Under the pieces are notes generated by a model. It saw only the letters and a program-made list of their open reading frames with translations, searched no databases and had not been told where the DNA came from. A stretch of DNA of 64,000 bases, from the NCBI RefSeq assembly GCF_026151205.1, contig NC_087077.1:19008975-19072974 (forward strand), written 5' to 3'. The stretch comes from Bolinopsis microptera. Lineage: Eukaryota > Ctenophora > Tentaculata > Lobata > Bolinopsidae. Both the position numbers and the translations under genes were made by a program. Shown in pieces: positions 11,364 to 23,460 of the stretch (position 1 is the stretch's first letter; the number at the start of each line of letters is the position of its first letter).

Positions 11364-13474
11364 TTATTCAGGTTTATCTTCAACAATCCCATTCAGTCCA
11401 TTATTGGCATCTTTCTTCTCTTTTACAGCATATCGATCCATCAGTTCTCTGACTTCATGAGCTTCTCGCTGTCGTCTTAAGTACTCCCTCTCCCTCGGAT
11501 CATTATTCACCATTCTGGCTGCCATTATACTGTCGAGGGGTGTTTGGCCATTTATCTGGTCAGATTCACGGTTTCTTCTGGATGCAGAGCTGAAAACGGG
11601 TGGGTACACATTGCAAGGCTGCCAAGGCAAACAAATCTGTCAATATGAACTTAAACGCTGTTGTCATAAGAGCTAAAAATATTTGTTAAGTTCACAATTG
11701 AAATAGGAGCAAATTAGAAGCCGAGTACAAAAGGTAAATTTGACGAGTATAATGAAAACAAAAACATTTCAAAGGAGCTATAGTTTATGTTCAATATTCA
11801 TTATATATTACACCAAAGTTTTCCAATTTCTTCGGGAAAACTTTTAAGGAGATGGCCGGCTATTTTAAAAACCTCAAAACTTTATGCAACCATAAAACAC
11901 CGATACTTTACTGTCTTCTCAAACATCCGAACAAATCACAATATAAAGTTGTGTAATGTAAAAACTGTAAAACTCACAGACGCAGATTTCCAAAGAATAT
12001 CCACAGAACTATATATGCAAACACTAGTCGTGCTATAATACGGTCCCATCGTGCCCCTCTTACTTTGGCTTCTTTTTCAAAACCTGTGCCGCCAAATTTT
12101 GATTGATATTGCTTTCTCTGGGCCCTGAAAAATACAGAATTGTTGAAGGAAATAATCATCACTTCTTAATAACAAATCAAGAGTATGAGAAGGCAAAATT
12201 AAATTTCCAAATGATTTAACTAAATTATAAAATTTGAATGCATTATGATTTCAGTGATTTCAATGATGGCGCCTTTCAATTAGCATTTGCAGATAATAAT
12301 TGATGAATTTTAAATCTTTAAAATCCCTTCTCGAACAACTTTTGCCAGTGGAGACTTTTCACTCTTTTTTAGTTACATATGATAATATTATGAAAAATTC
12401 CTAATAACCTGAGCATTTCCTGCACCATATCATGAAGAGGATCATTCCTTGCACCGCCAGCTCCACCTGACGCTCCTGTAAACCTGCTGTAAATGCATAA
12501 AAATTAAGATATAATTATTGGATATCACAGTATTTATAGTGTATATAATCATGATCTATGATATAATATTTTTTCCGTTCACCCTTTCGTAAATTTAAGG
12601 CAATAGTGAAAGGTTACGAATGGACGTTTTTGCAGAAAAACGTGGATTTTGGTTTAACAATAATGTTACCTACACAAATTCTTCTAAGTTTTGACATAAC
12701 ATTGCATTATTACCTGTTACCAAAAGAATTATTTCTAGGGGGCATTCCAGCATGGCCGGTAAATGGATGTTTTGGCATTGGATTACCATAAGCCTGTGCC
12801 TGGGCAGCTCGCTCCATTTGAGTATATTCTGCCTTCTTCTTAGTGTCACTCAAGATGGAATAGGCTTCTTGCAGTTCCTGGAACTCTTTTGTCTTCTTTT
12901 CATTGTCAGGAAACAAATCCGGATGACACTGAAATAATGACATTACTTTAATTGAAATTAAGAACCCAATGGAACAGATTACATGCATTGTGGAATATAT
13001 CTCGATATCTTTGATCGATTTATAATAAAATTCATGTTTTATTTTTCGAAGTTTCTTGTTTAATTTATAAAAATCAAAAGCTCAATAATTATCTAGTTCT
13101 TGTACCTTTTTGGCTTTCGCTATGTAGGCTTTTTTGACATCTGATTTGGAGGCACTTTGTGGTATATCTAAGACTTGATAAGGACTTCTGGTAGTTGACA
13201 ACAAACGCCTGAAAGTGCAGTGCTGGATGTGAAAACAGTAAGGAGTAAAATTAAATTTCAGATTTAAATATTTTGATTTGTTGATCAAAAAGGAACTCAT
13301 TTAACTACTATGCAGGAACTTGCCATCACGATTACATGATTTAAAAAACATATATCTCAACCATAGTGATCTCCAGCAAACTAGAAGCCTAGTGACTGAG
13401 TACTATGTTGTAAATATACAATCAATTTACCGTAAGAGAATTCTCCTTCTTTCATGCTGGAATATACGAAGCAT
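11364..13474 (-). CDS. DNAJC4: DNAJC4-like J-domain protein, copy A
   Basis: Six exons: 13474-13431, 13208-13106, 12928-12714, 12483-12409 (or from 12486), 12124-11978 and 11589-11364. All phases agree and the product is 269 residues. The Arg-rich N-terminus (MLRIFQHERRRILLRRLL) suggests mitochondrial targeting. The J domain begins at SPYQVLDIPQSASKSDVKKA and carries HPD at residues 51-53 (CHPDLFPDNEKK). A Gly/Pro/Asn linker follows, then one membrane segment (IIARLVFAYIVLWIFFG, about 175-191) and a charged tail rich in Arg/Glu. This plan matches DNAJC4, a co-chaperone for Hsp70-class proteins. The short 44-nt first exon was chosen because its phase fits exon 2 and it supplies an ATG and a presequence. 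Copy B lies directly downstream on the same strand. Confidence 0.85.
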
Positions 13475-13829
13475 TTGCAGCTTCACACATCAATGTAGAG
13501 CTATGATTATCGTGCCAGGGTCAATCCATGAACTATTAAACTGTAACATTTAATTCTCCATTAGAAGGTTAACAAATCTGTGGGTTTGAACAATAATAAT
13601 GCAATAATGGAGGATATATGAAATACTTAACGGAAACTCATAAAGTCCTGAAATAAGTGCAGGTTACAATCTAATTAAGCATCCGAGGGGGCAATTTCTT
13701 CCCCAAATTTTAAGCCTCTTCTTGAAGAAAATCAATATAATATAAATTATACAGTAAAACCTCCTACAAAGGTACATGCCCATTTCTCTGGTATTATTAT
13801 AAGCTATAACACACCAGTTTTCCCTAATG
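13475..13829. other. Upstream flank of DNAJC4-like copy A
   Basis: AT-rich sequence expected to hold the promoter. No element that I can name. Confidence 0.4.
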
Positions 13830-14645
13830 ATTGAACATCAGAATCCAAATGTCTTGAACAACTACTGATCAGTCTCAAACCTTACACTCTTGGGAAAAAT
13901 AATTGAAAGAGAATTACTAAGAAGTTAAGGCTACACGAGCATATAATAATAATAACCTCAATTGTCCTGACTCCTGAAAAATATGCTTACAAAAGACATC
14001 ATAGTTCGAAGAAACTTTTTATTAAGACAGTAAATGATGTCTTGATAGCATGTGATGAAAGAACTGCTAGCAGTGATGCTCTAAGACCTGAGCCTTTGAT
14101 ACTGTAATACCATAACTTGTTGCTCCGTATCTTGAAGCTAGCAAGAAATAAGAATCAAAGAAACTGCTCTATTTCACCAGCTTCCTTACAGTATTAGACT
14201 GGGTAAATCAGCTTCTGAGACCATTAGTCATTACTGAACGATTTGGAGTACCTCAGTGCCCAGTTTTAGATTCGGATCTTTTCAATTAAATATCCATATC
14301 AAATCGTGGTACAGATTTGCCAAAGAATCTGGTTTTTCTATTATTGGTTATGTACTACGCTGAAGATCATCAAATCATGAAATTTTTCTGTCCCTCAGAT
14401 CAGGTTAAAGCCCTATTCAACCAACTAAGAAATTGTTTCTTGAGGAACAAGAACTGGATGTTTAAACACTATCTGCAGCTAATATAAATGATTCTAAAAC
14501 TAATACAAATGATTTGTTAGCTTATTTTAACCATTGATACAAAGGCCATAATCTGTTGCCAGCTCTCAAATAGATAATATCCACCTTGAACTTGCATTAT
14601 ATATCCTTGAACTAGACAATATAAACTTAAGCATATTATAGTGTA
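13830..14645 (+). pseudogene. Decayed LINE reverse transcriptase fragment
   Basis: Short pieces of reverse transcriptase can be read on the plus strand with stops and frameshifts between them. In order they resemble LLGKIIERELL, YAYKRHHSSKKLFIKTVNDVL, GVPQCPVLDSDLFN and YYAEDHQI. They line up in the same order with the better-preserved RT at 36355-37698 (YKKTFSTETLL, GVPQGSVLGPVLFN, YGYADDHQI). It is an old copy of a related LINE with no coding capacity left. Confidence 0.75.
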
Positions 14646-16532
14646 GACTTTCTGTCACAAAAGACTGCAGTAACAACTATAAACAGAACCCCTAATGTCT
14701 GCTAACAATTTTCTTCTGGTCCTAATATGAGCCTTGTCTCTAAAAACTCAACTGAACTAGCGTTTCGATGTGTGCAAAAGCTTTAAGGCACGCACAGTAC
14801 TTGCCCCCGTTAGTTACCAGTCCTTGCAAAATCAAACTAGCAGTCAAGGACAAAAATTCATACACCAAATGCGCATTACATTTTAATGAATTGTTCTACA
14901 TCTTTTTATTCTGTAAAATGTGTGTAAAAATTAAATTTCTTGTTTCATTGATTCTTTTAAAAAATAAAGTAGTGCTCTTCATGGTGTTGAAATCGCCCCT
15001 AATTTTAAAATTTTTTAATTATAAAATTATTCAAACAATATACACATAATATAGCAATGACCCTATATAAAAACAAACCTTTAAGAATATAAAAAATTCC
15101 CTAAACACTCAAAAATTACCCTTGGCCTTGTGGCTCCAAGTTAAGATCTAGACTGTTTATATTAACAATGTTTTTTCTCGCACCTCTGTCTCCACGGAGA
15201 GAAATCACTGTTGTTCTTAGGATTTCAAAGCGAAGGCGCTTTCTGATGTAACCTACAGCATCCGAGTACCTCTGGCCCCAGTGGAATAAATTTTAAATAT
15301 GACTAGGAATCCATTTTGGGAAGAAAAAAAGGCTATATATTTTTCGGCCGCTTTGCGGCCGACTTGTCACTGGTCAGCTCTTCTCCCAGGTCAAGATTAG
15401 TTTGAAATGCTTAGCGTATCCATTAGAATAATTACCAGATGAATATGCAATTGCAAATTTTGAAATTAAATAAAAAATTTCTGAGAATTCTTTAATTTAT
15501 TTGAAACGCAAGGAAATATTTTTTAAAAGAAGTATAGAGCCTAGCCCACTGACATTTCCACACTATTCTTCATACTAACTCGGAAGATCGAGTTCTAAGA
15601 TTTGATTCTCATCAGCATGATGAACGATTCGCTACTCTGAAAGTGGCTTCGACCTTGTGTCGATATTTATGGCCTGACTTTGGATCTGAAGCTTGCTTCT
15701 GCCAGGTTAGATACAATATTGGACAATAAACAATGATAAACTTCGGACTCAAAGCGGGATAGGGATGTATAATGGAGGGGGTTGTCTGCACTGTACTCTA
15801 GATGATCTAGGATGTGAAACTTGCTTAAGCCTAGAACACACGAGTTCCCCTGATATAGTAGCAATGGCTAGATTCACTTCCTTCCCACTTGCACTGTTGT
15901 TGACTTGTAGCTACAATATTAAATTGATTCGTGGAAATCGGTCTCGGATGTGAAGCTTCCTTAAGCGCCAAACCCTGAGAATACTGTATTACTCGAACTT
16001 CGAGAATTTTCTAAATGAATCTAGACTAAAGGAGCCAACTTGAATCCATAAAATTTTGAATGCTACATTTTAAAATACCGCTCTATATTTACACCGTTCA
16101 CCAGTTAATATGGCTGGGAGGATTGGGAGGATTCATATTAGATTGTCGATTGTTTAAGATTAACTTGATATTTTAGCGTATCAGAGCTGAAATTTTGCAT
16201 GACTATTTCAAATGACTATTTTACATGACTATATTTTCATATTCCGGGATGTTGAGGAAGGAGGAATGGATAGCTCGCGTTTTCTGCGCGTTTTTTGGTG
16301 TCTGAATGCGCAAAAAATAGTCAAGCAATCTTATAGGTAAGAAATAGTCATGGAATCTAGGAATGCGCTCGATTCGAACTTCGAGTCGATAAAATGATGT
16401 AACATCGCGTTAGCCCTGAGAGCGACCAATTTTGATTTAATTTTAAATTAATGTGAATATTTTTTCCACAAGAATCTTTTTTTACCGGTTATCAACAAAT
16501 TTTGACTAGGTGTTAAATTCCTGGACGCCTGA
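14646..16532. other. Intergenic, no gene supported
   Basis: Open frames here are short and without protein-like features. A small palindrome CGGCCGCTTTGCGGCCG lies near 15345. Otherwise nothing is recognised. Confidence 0.5.
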
Positions 16533-18304
16533 CTATTTGCCACTGGGCCTCTGGCCAGTGTGGTACTCCATCTTACTGGCCAGCTTTTTTACCAGTCTTT
16601 CAGCCTCACTACCCATTCCACCAGAAGTCGAGAACACTAAAGGTGTGAAGCTTCCTTTCTCCACTTCAAGAACCCTTGCGTTGTAACATCGCTTTTTCTC
16701 ATTTTCATGGGACTGGTACATTGCTGGGATCGATTTGCTTGCATTGGAGGGGGCTGGGGCATGAAATACCCTTACATCAAAATATGCCCTCTCTGAAGCA
16801 TTCCAAATCGATCTTGCAGAAATGTCCAGCCTAGCTTGGTCTCCAAGTACTGTTCCCTTAAAGGCAACTTCAGACCATCAACTGGAAGAAGAACTGGCTC
16901 AGTCTGCACATCCTTGCATTTCACAGTTCTCATTAGTTCAGCAAAGGTGTCTCTCAGCGAGTTGTGCCGCAGTGACACATATCCACCGAGTTTGCAGATG
17001 AGCGCATGGTTTGCTGAGTACTTTTGGCCACACGTACATGTCTTAGGGCTGTCCTTTAAGTTTAGGTTATATCTGAGTGCTATTGCGTCTGAGAACTGTT
17101 GTTTGTTCATCAGATATCCATACTCTTTTAAAGGTAGTGCTGTTAACCAAGCACTTGCCCCTTTCTCAGCAGCTAGTTGGAACATCAACTTTGCCAGTGG
17201 TGTTGACTCGAGCTCCTGGCGTATTTCCGCTTGTTTTTGTCGATAGAAGAGATTTCGTTCAGTTGTTATCTCAGTTTTCACTCCTTTGCTTACTCTCCAG
17301 TCCTCTGTGTAGTTGTCTACCTGCTTGAGAATAGCTTCTTTAAGGGGTTTTGTGGCTCTACATGAGAATTTGTACTCTCGGTCTGCCATGTCCATCATAA
17401 CTGGTATACCCAATCCTCCATATCTTGGTGGTAGAGCCATTATGTTCCTTAGTTCATCAGTGCAGCTAAACAGCCTGTTGATGATAGCTGGGATAAACTC
17501 ATCGCGTGTTACTTGTTCCAGAGGAGTGAGCCTATCTGCAACTCCTGGGGTAGTTCTGCACACATAGTTCCATCTTTTACTAAGCCCATACATGTATGCA
17601 CTGTATGCTATTTGAGGTTCTCTTGATGCTATATCACTTAATTGTTTAAGATCACGACACCATTCTTGAACTTTTTCCTCGATGAAAGCCCCTTTTCCTT
17701 CATCAGTTCCGATAAAGCTGCCCAGATATCGTCGACCAATACTTGTCACATAAACATTGACATCTGGGAACAAGTTTCTTGCCCTCTCTTCGTGCTCAGG
17801 CTTGACTATCACCCATGTCTTGGAAGATTTAGGGTTGTAACCAAAAAGTGGTCCTTTAATGCAGAGGTTATCCCACCATTTCCTCATTTCTTCCAGTTTT
17901 CCCCCAGCATGGCAGCAGAGTCATCAGCATACCAGATCTGAGTCACTTTTCTCTCAATGTTTCCGCCATCAATCAATGGTATTGTACCACATACATAAAA
18001 TCCCATGGCAGGTGGATCACCTTGTGTTGTCCCTTCTTCACTAAAAAGATGTTCATCTTCTCCTGCAATAAACAGTCTAGCAGGCATTCTGTAGGTGTTC
18101 ATAATGTAGGTAGCAACTTCTGGACATACAATATACATGTTGTTAAGAGCTGCCTCTCGGTTCAGCAAGTTGAATGCATTCTCTGCATCCACTAAGATGA
18201 TGGCTTCAGTTTCAGGATCTTCAAAGGGGGGGGTGTCATGTCCGTCTATGTCCGCCTATGTCCTGTCCTTTTTGGATTCTATGAGACAACGGACGTGTTT
18301 TTTG

Positions 18305-18495
18305 GGACATTGGCGGACACGGACGGACATTGGCGGACTCGGACGGACATTGGCGGACTCGGACGGACATTGGCGGACTCGGACGGACATTGGCGGACTC
18401 GGACGGACATTGGCGGACTCGGACGGACATTGGCGGACCCGGACGGACATTGGCGGACTTGGATGGACATTAGCGGACATTGGTGGACATTAGCG
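18305..18495. repeat. 20-bp satellite, about 9 copies
   Basis: Unit GGACATTGGCGGACTCGGAC with slight variation, inside the left end of the DNA transposon. The unit resembles the GGACATAGGCGGACA-type repeats at the other end and the terminal repeats themselves. Confidence 0.95.
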
Positions 18496-20218
18496 GACTG
18501 AAGAGTACTGAAGAGTACTGAGGAGGATGGCTGAGAAGGATGGCTGAGAAGGATGGCTGAGGAAGATGACTGAGGAGGATGACTGAGGAGGATGACTGAG
18601 AGGGAGGAGAAGGATCAGGAAGACCCAGGAGGAGGAGGAGGAGGACCCAGAAGGAGGACCTAGGAGGAGGAGGAGGAGAACTGAGGAGGATGACTCAGGA
18701 GGAGGAGGACTCAGGAGGAGGACTGAGGAGGACTGAAAAGGAGGAGGACTGAGGAGGATGGCTGAGGAGGTCTGAGGAGGATGGCTGAGGAGGATGGCTG
18801 AGGAGGATGACTGAGAGGGAGGAGGAGGAGGAAGAGGAGGAAGAGGACTGAGGAGGAGGAGGAGAAGGACTGAGGAGGAGAAGGAGGAGGACTGACGATG
18901 ACTGAGAAGGAGGAGGACTGAGGAGTACTGAGGAGGATGGCTGAGGAGGATGGCTGGGGAGGATGGCTGAGGAGGATGACTGAGGAGGATGACTGAGAGG
19001 GAGGAGGAGGAGGACTCAGGAGGAGGACTCAGAAGGAAGAGGAGGAGGACTCAGGAGGAGGACTCAGAAGGAGGGGGACTGGGAGAGGACTGGGGAGGAG
19101 GATGACTGATGAGAAGGATGAGGAGGAGGACCCAGGAGGAGGAGGACTGAGGACCGAGGAGGAAGAGGAGGAGGATGAAGAGGAGGAGGAGGACTGAGGA
19201 GGACTGAGGAGGAGGACTGAGGAGGAGGACTGAGGAGGACTGAGGAGGACTGAGGAGGATGGCTGAGGAGGATGACTGAGAGGGAAGAGGAGGAGGAGGA
19301 GGAGGAGGACTAAGGAGGACTCAGAAGGAGGAGGAGGAGGAGGAGGACTGAATAGGAGGAGGAGGAGGAGGGGGACTGGGGGAGGACTGAGGAGGAGGAT
19401 GGAGGACTGAGGAGAAGGATGAAGAGGAGGACTGAGGACTGAGGAGGAAGAGGAGGAGGATGAAGAGGAGGAGAAGGACCCAGGAGGAGGACCCAGGAGG
19501 AGGACTCAGAAGGAAGAGGAGGAGGACTCAGGAGGAGGACTCAGGAGGAGGACTTAAGAGAAATGAGAAGGAGGACTGAGGAGAACTGAGGAGGAGGAGG
19601 AGGTGGAGGACTGAATAGGATGAGGAGAAGGAGGGGGACTGGGAGAGGACTGGGGAGGAGGAGGACTGATGAGAAGGATGAGGAGGAGGAGGACCCGGGA
19701 GGAGGAGGACTGAGGACCGAGGAGGAAGAGGAGGAGGATAAAGAGGAGGAGGAGGACTGAGGAGGAGGACTGAGGAGGACTGAGGAGGACTGAGGAGGAT
19801 GGCTGAGGAGGATGACTGAGAGGGAAGAGGAGGAGGAGGAGGAGGAGGACTAAGGAGGACTCAGAAGGAGGAGGAGGAGGAGGAGGACTGAATAGGAGGA
19901 GGAGGAGGAGGGGGACTGGGGGAGGACTGAGGAGGAGGATGGAGGACTGAGGAGAAGGATGAGGAGGAGGACTGAGGAGGACTGAGGATTGAGGAGGAAG
20001 AGGAGGAGGATGAAGAGGAGGAGAAAGACCCAGGAGGAGGACCCAGGAGGAGGACTCAGGAGGAGGACTGGGGAGGAGGAGGACTGTTGAGGACTGATGA
20101 GGAGGACTGAGGACGAGGAGGAGGAGTAGGAGGAGGACTGAGGAGGGGAGGAGGAAGAGGACTGAGGAAGATCAGGAAGACCCAGGGGGAGGAGGAGGAA
20201 GAGTAGGAGGAGGAAGCA
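18496..20218. repeat. Polypurine GGAGGA/CTGAGGA tract, 1.7 kb
   Basis: Almost pure A/G apart from recurring CTGAGGA, GATGGCTGA and CCCAGGA. It contains an internal duplication: 19212-19422 is nearly identical to 19752-19962, exactly 540 bp away, and the similarity reaches further left with a slightly different offset. Long open frames on the opposite strand (Ser/Leu-rich) are composition artefacts. Confidence 0.9.
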
Positions 20219-20230
20219 TCTAAATGTTAT

Positions 20231-20275
20231 TTCCATTTTTGTCCGTTTTTGTCCGTTTTTGTCCGCTCTATTTTT
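20231..20275. repeat. (TTTTTGTCCG)n short array
   Basis: Three to four copies of a 10-bp unit inside the right part of the DNA transposon. Confidence 0.8.
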
Positions 20276-20369
20276 TGTCCGTTTTGAAAATATAGGGTAC
20301 CGAACGGCAAAAAACATGATCCCCCTATAACAGCAAAAATTGAACATTTTATTTAGCAATTTAGGTGTC

Positions 20370-20490
20370 CATTAATGTCCGCCTATGTCCGCCTTTGTCC
20401 GTCTATGTCCGCCTATGTCCGCCTATGTCCGCCTATGTCCGCCTATGTCCATCTATGTCCGCCTATGTCCGCCTATGTCCGCCTATGTCC
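20370..20490. repeat. 10-bp TGTCCGCCTA array
   Basis: About ten copies of TGTCCGCCTA-like units near the right end of the DNA transposon. They are the same sequence as part of its terminal inverted repeats. Confidence 0.85.
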
Positions 20491-21998
20491 TGTCCTTTTT
20501 GGATTCTATGAGACAAGCGGACATAGACGGACGTGACACCCCCCCCTTCAAAGCAGTCCCTCGCAGCATGAACAGCTGCTTCCACTCCTCCCTGAAGACC
20601 AGCACACACTTGAATAGGAGCAGTGGCACCAACCAGATCCTTCTGTAGGAGGGTCATCACTGTCTTCCCTATTATCCTTCGTAAGACTTCACCAATGCCA
20701 ACAGGCCTGACGCCAGGCTTTTTATCCAGGGGAACAAGTCGACATGCTGTCAATGAGGTCAACATCGTTGGATCCAGATTCCTGACACATAGTTTCCTTG
20801 CTATCCCTGCTATAGCATTGCATAGATCCTCACACTTCTTACCAAACTGTTTAGAACACAGTAGTCTCTTCCACGCATCCGCATCCATTCCTGAAGGCCC
20901 TGCAGCACCCTGTACTCTCTTTGCTGCTTGTCTTATCGATTCCCCGTCAATACTGTCAAAGATAACCGGCTCTACTCTCCTCACTGGTCCACTCAGACAG
21001 CTTCCCTTTGATGCAGGTGATGCCTTGGGATGCTTCTCTTTCAGTACTTTTATCACATCTGGAGTGGGTTCAAGAATCCCGGTGGCATTTTCGCCAATCC
21101 ACCTCATTGCTGCACTGACTTTACCTTTCATCATAAGTCGAGTGAAGACTCTCTCAACATGGCCATGTTCATGTTTCCCCTTTCCCATTCTTCTCTGAAT
21201 CTCCTGTCCTTCTCGCAGCAACTCTTCTAACTTACCTGCCTGCCACAAAACAAGCCTTCTCTTCAACACTTCAGTGTGTTCCTTTGCTTTGGATCTCTTT
21301 GAGGGTTTCTGCAACAGTAGTGATGGCATTATCATCAAAAGGGTCATGGTCACTGATTCCATAGTACTGCCTGCTGAAAAATTGTTGGCCACTTTAGTCA
21401 TTTCCTTGATGAATGCTTTTCCTGCAGCCCCTGAGGGAAGCAGAAATATGTTTCTTCTCCATTTGACTACAACACCATATATTCCCTCACATTGTGTTAG
21501 AACTTCCCAACTATTCCATGATCCTAATTTCAATTGAGATGGATCCCTTACATTTTCATAACCTGGGAAACAGCACCCCTTTCCCTCTTCTTCCACAATA
21601 TGAGGGTCCTTTGATATTGGAGTAGATGGTTGTACACTTTCTTCGACCTGTCTCCTCAACTTTCGGATAGCTTCAGTTATGGGGTTTTCGTCTTCGTCTT
21701 CGTTGCTCTTCTCCTCCTTGCCACATCTTTGACATGACCACTCAGAATCCTCATTTTCTGCTAGGTCTTTAAACTGCAACTCCGACAGTCCACTACATGC
21801 CGCATGGAACCATCGTCCACATTTTCCTTCACATTGAATACAATCACATATTACCTCCTTTGAACAAAATCCACAGATATCAGCTTTCTTTCCAGTTTGC
21901 TTTCCTACTTTGGACCTAGTGTCCATTTTTCTTGTGTCAGGCATTCCAACCCAAAAATGGGAACCACTACTGTTGCCGAGTCGGTTACCAGCAGACAC

Positions 21999-22489
21999 TG
22001 AAGCTTACCGCTGTCAGCCCCTACTGGATACGAGTCTCCTTAACAGTAGTGGACCCAAATTTGGGATCTGATGGAGTAGTCTCAACACCAGAGGATTTTA
22101 CAGCTCAAGCAAAAAAAACTAACTCAATCTCGAAAATCGACTGTGGCATCAACAATCAATTGGCATCAACAATCAATCGCCCCTAATACACTAGTTATGA
22201 TTGTCCCTACTGTTAGGTTAGTTGATGGTTATGGACAATTGGACAATCAGCTGGTATTCGGTAGACAGATGTATATAAATCTCAACAAGAAATTTTACCA
22301 TATACATACTTTACAAAATATCAAAAAAATCTGATTCCTACTTAGCATAATAATTTTTGGGGGGAATTTTGGTCCCCAAAAATGATAATAATATAAACGG
22401 AGAAGAAATTCTGAAACAATACAAAAACACTGAAAAACCACCAAGGTATTCTTATAAAAATTTGACCTAGTATCTGCTTCAGCGATCGA
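21999..22489. other. 5' flank of the PHD-RT LINE
   Basis: Probably the 5' UTR of the LINE and its insertion boundary. The boundary cannot be placed from one copy. Confidence 0.35.
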
Positions 22490-23460
22490 TTACAAATTTT
22501 AGATTTACAAAATACGGTGTAAATTGTCGAAAATATGCGCGGCGTACCCAAAATTTTGGTTACATTTTAAAATAGTTTTTTACCAGTTTTATATTTAATA
22601 CATTTGCATTAGTCGTTATTACAAAATACATGTTTCTAAAAGTTTTTAAATATAGCATCAAAGTACCAACAAAAAAAACGCGCGCAAAAAGCCAAAATTT
22701 TAGACACTTTTTTGGATTTTTACTTAAATAAAAATTAGGAAATTTGTTTTATTTCAATTGTTAATACTATCTTGTGCGCCTATAATTTCAGGTGTTTTTA
22801 GAATCCGTAGTGTATCAAGCAGAAAATGCTTCTACAGGGCGGGGCGTAAATAGTAAAGGCTCTTACGGGCATTTTCTGCTCGATACGCTTATATTTGACC
22901 ATTGTTAATGGTCTGGCCCGGCGCCAGAGAGAAGAAAGCGGCGCGCGCTACTTCGAAGAAATTTAGACGAGTAACATCCGTCAACGCTTATATAAGGACC
23001 CCAGGCCCAGATACACCTTACTCGACGTATTTTTGACCGTAGAATCGATTAAAAGTGGTTTTGAAATATTTGGACTGAGTTTCCCTGGGTGAAATTGCAA
23101 AAAACTGATTTTTGGGCCAAAAACCATGTTTTTTTGATATTTTGAACAAGTTAATTTTGTTGGAATGTCGGCAAAATTTGCTGATAGTTAAAAACACAGC
23201 CGCATGGCATAAGATGTTGCTCTAACCAGAGCCTTTTCGCTTGCAGTAGCGTGCGACCGCCGAAGCAAGCGCGTCACGCAGTACGCGTAGACACATGACT
23301 AAACGGATTAAACGGATTAAACGATTCAAAAGTTAAATTACAATGGTAATGTCTGCGCGCTCACTAAATCGCTCGCCCAAACTTTTTTCATTCAACTGCT
23401 AACGCGCATTTTCGCATTGGATAAATTGCAAAATTGGTTTGACTATCAGGAGTGCTCGTT
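22490..23460. repeat. Dispersed repeat, copy 1 (inverted relative to 34080-34830)
   Basis: Blocks such as AATATGCGCGGCG, GTCGTTATTACAAAATACAT and TAAATCGCTCGCCCAAAC recur as reverse complements near 34790, 34545 and 34210. The two copies are about 11 kb apart and head to head. No open frame of note, so it is a non-coding dispersed element. Confidence 0.65.

Larger units (their letters stand above)
18227..20545. mobile_element. 2.3-kb non-autonomous DNA transposon inserted in the PHD-RT LINE
   Basis: The element starts GGGGGGGTGTCATGTCC and ends with the inverted form GGACGTGACACCCCCCC. Terminal inverted repeats are 29 bp (18227-18255 and 20517-20545). It is flanked by an 8-bp direct duplication CTTCAAAG (18219-18226 and 20546-20553). 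Deleting the element and one CTTCAAAG makes the LINE frame continuous through CFEDPETEAIILVD. The 8-bp duplication suggests a hAT- or P-type integrase, which is inference. A 41-bp subterminal sequence (18249-18289 and 20476-20516) is repeated in direct orientation at both ends. The interior holds only satellites and a purine tract, and no transposase. Confidence 0.85.
16533..21998 (-). mobile_element. PHD-finger non-LTR retrotransposon (LINE), interrupted
   Basis: The minus-strand open frame starts near 21998. A PHD-type zinc finger follows (C-x2-C ... CIQCEGKCGRWFHAAC ... SCQRC, about residues 42-92), then reverse transcriptase motifs: GPSGMDADAW, CRLVPLDKKPGVRPVG, and after the insertion ILVDAENAFN, EEGTTQGDPPA and WYADDSAAM. 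A C-terminal domain ends near 16533 with FTPLVFSTSGGMGSEA. The copy is dead or dying: a 2319-bp DNA element splits it at 18227-20545, there is a 1-nt frameshift near 17890-17905 in a G/A run and another near 16830, and the C-terminus stops at GQ where relatives continue. Related C-terminal fragments occur at 35340-36062. Confidence 0.9.

Noticed and set aside
13320-13553. 77-codon plus-strand frame near DNAJC4-like copy A
   Set aside because: Lies antisense over the phase-matched first exon of copy A and has no protein-like features.
18236-20359. Ser/Leu/Arg-rich open frames on both strands
   Set aside because: Artefacts of satellites and the purine tract inside the DNA transposon.
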